Of a stretch of 64,000 bases of DNA, positions 63,232 through 64,000 are shown piece by piece (within the stretch, counting starts at the first letter, position 1; each line of letters opens with the position of its first letter). Made by a program: the position numbers and the translations under genes. A model generated the notes under the pieces. It ran no database searches, was not told where the DNA came from, and worked only from the letters and a program-made list of their open reading frames with translations. The DNA comes from Pseudomonadota bacterium (GTDB lineage Bacteria; Pseudomonadota; Alphaproteobacteria; Rhodobacterales; Rhodobacteraceae). The stretch covers positions 1 to 64,000 of the forward strand of contig JAIUPC010000006.1 of the NCBI GenBank assembly GCA_020161655.1. The letters run 5' to 3'.

Positions 63232-63872
63232 GCGTCGCCCCTTGCAGCAGCGATGAAGGCGCGGATCAGGGCCGCATCCTTGACGCCCGGCGCGGCTTCC
63301 ACGCCCGAGGAGACATCGACCTGCCGCGCGCCGGTCAGGCGGATCGCCTGGGCGACATTCTCAGGGGTAAGCCCACCGGCGAGCATCCAGGGGCAGGGCC
63401 AGTATTTCTTTGCGATGAGCCGCCAGTCGAAGGGAAGGCCATTGCCGCCGGGCAGCGTCGCGCCCTTCGGCGCCTTGGCATCGACCAGAAGCTGGTCGGC
63501 GACCTTGCCATAAAGCGCGATCCGCTCCACATCCTCCGGCCCGGCGATGCCGATGGCCTTCATCACCGGCAATCCGTAGCGGGCGCGCACCTCGGCCACC
63601 CGCTCCGGCGTCTCGGACCCGTGAAGCTGGAGCATGTCAAAGGGCGCGGCGCTGGTGATACGGTCAAGCTCGGCATCCGTCGCATCGACGGTGAGGGCGA
63701 CTTTCGCGACGCCTTCCGGCACCAGAAGCGTCAGAACTGCCGCCTCGGAGACCGAGACGAAGCGCGGCGACCAGGGAAAGAAGTTGAAGCCGAGGTAACG
63801 CGCGCCAGCCTCGACGGCGGCTTCGACATGGGCGGCCTCGCGCAGCCCGCAGATCTTGACCGGAATATCCAT
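63228..63872 (-). CDS. trpF: Phosphoribosylanthranilate isomerase
   Basis: 214 residues. [33 protein letters not shown] with the catalytic Cys, [23 protein letters not shown] with the general-acid Asp, [14 protein letters not shown] and [16 protein letters not shown] are all present. Third step of tryptophan synthesis from anthranilate. Confidence 0.96.
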   Translation of the reverse strand: MDIPVKICGLREAAHVEAAVEAGARYLGFNFFPWSPRFVSVSEAAVLTLLVPEGVAKVALTVDATDAELDRITSAAPFDMLQLHGSETPERVAEVRARYGLPVMKAIGIAGPEDVERIALYGKVADQLLVDAKAPKGATLPGGNGLPFDWRLIAKKYWPCPWMLAGGLTPENVAQAIRLTGARQVDVSSGVEAAPGVKDAALIRAFIAAARGDA

Positions 63873-63881
63873 GCCCGAGCC

Positions 63882-64000
63882 TTAGCGCGTGGCGCGGTCG
63901 CCCTCAAGCAGCGCGATCACATCGTCGTCGGGCTTGCGGTTCTCTGTCTTGAGCTTGGAGACCTCGCGGCGAAGCTGCCCCGCCTCGCGCTTGTGTTCGG
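63882..64000 (-). CDS. C-terminal end of an upstream gene (possibly LapA-domain protein)
   Basis: Only the last 38 or so codons are in the window: a charged helical tail (HKREAGQLRREVSKLKTENR, then DDDVIALLEGDRATR) ending with TAA at 63882. The 5' part is beyond the right edge. A LapA/DUF1049 membrane protein often precedes trpF in related genomes, from memory, and its coiled-coil tail would look like this. The identity is tentative. Confidence 0.5.
   Translation of the reverse strand, partial: EHKREAGQLRREVSKLKTENRKPDDDVIALLEGDRATR

Overview
The window looks like a piece of chromosome from a high-GC alphaproteobacterium of the Rhodobacterales (Rhodobacter/Paracoccus relatives). The basis is the complete fdsGBACD formate dehydrogenase operon in the order known from Rhodobacter capsulatus, the gene families present (DUF1285, DUF2332, DUF2237, DUF599, DUF4159, DUF2478), the dense packing with ATGA/GTGA/TGATG overlaps, and the GC-rich codon use. 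No tRNA, rRNA, CRISPR array, transposase or phage gene was recognised.

Layout. 0-7 kb: the end of a membrane protein, then a minus-strand operon for nucleoside or nucleobase uptake (BMP-type binding protein, double ABC ATPase, two permeases) ending in a cytosine-deaminase-like amidohydrolase. 7-10 kb: an Hsp20 chaperone, two tandem secreted trypsin-like proteases and a decayed BNR-repeat gene. 10-14 kb: glycolate oxidase glcDEF behind a palindromic operator. 14-15.6 kb: three small conserved genes. 15.6-22.4 kb: a fully coupled MoxR / DUF58 / DUF4159 / large membrane protein operon. 22.4 kb: DUF1285.

23-36.3 kb is a mosaic surface-glycan island. It holds the three core enzymes of nonulosonic (sialic-type) acid synthesis (NeuC, NeuB, NeuA types), a Gfo/Idh oxidoreductase and an SDR, two different WaaA/Kdo-transferase-type glycosyltransferases, a GT8-like transferase, two methyltransferases, two sulfotransferases and an O-acyltransferase with an SGNH domain. 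The parts lie on both strands and several converge with short overlaps.

36.3-46 kb is mainly housekeeping: DUF2478 and mobA (molybdenum cofactor), a TusA-like protein, a candidate structured RNA, rplY, an MFS carrier, lldD (L-lactate dehydrogenase) with the same operator half-sites as glcD, trpA, a PagL-like lipid A deacylase, ychF and adenine deaminase. 46-51.9 kb: fdsGBACD. 52.2-57.6 kb: a poorly known envelope/glycosylation block (Pro/Ala-rich membrane protein, small secreted protein, two GT-B glycosyltransferases, one unknown protein). 57.7-59.8 kb: pth, DUF2332, DUF2237. 59.8-61.2 kb: a membrane-anchored LuxR-type regulator, a secreted PepSY-like protein with a Gly/Asp/His tail, and a small unknown protein. 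61.5-64 kb: trpB, a GNAT acetyltransferase, trpF and the end of an upstream gene.

Themes: oxidation of small C1-C3 acids (glycolate, lactate, formate) for respiration; molybdenum cofactor supply and sulfuration (mobA, fdhD/fdsC, TusA) beside the Mo-dependent formate dehydrogenase; purine/pyrimidine salvage at two sites; and LPS/surface remodelling (nonulosonate, WaaA pair, sulfation, acylation, PagL). The most novel-looking points are the nonulosonate/twin-WaaA island, the uncharacterised glycosyltransferase trio at 54-57.6 kb, the identical 23-bp operators in front of glcD and lldD, and the structured RNA candidate between rplY and tusA.
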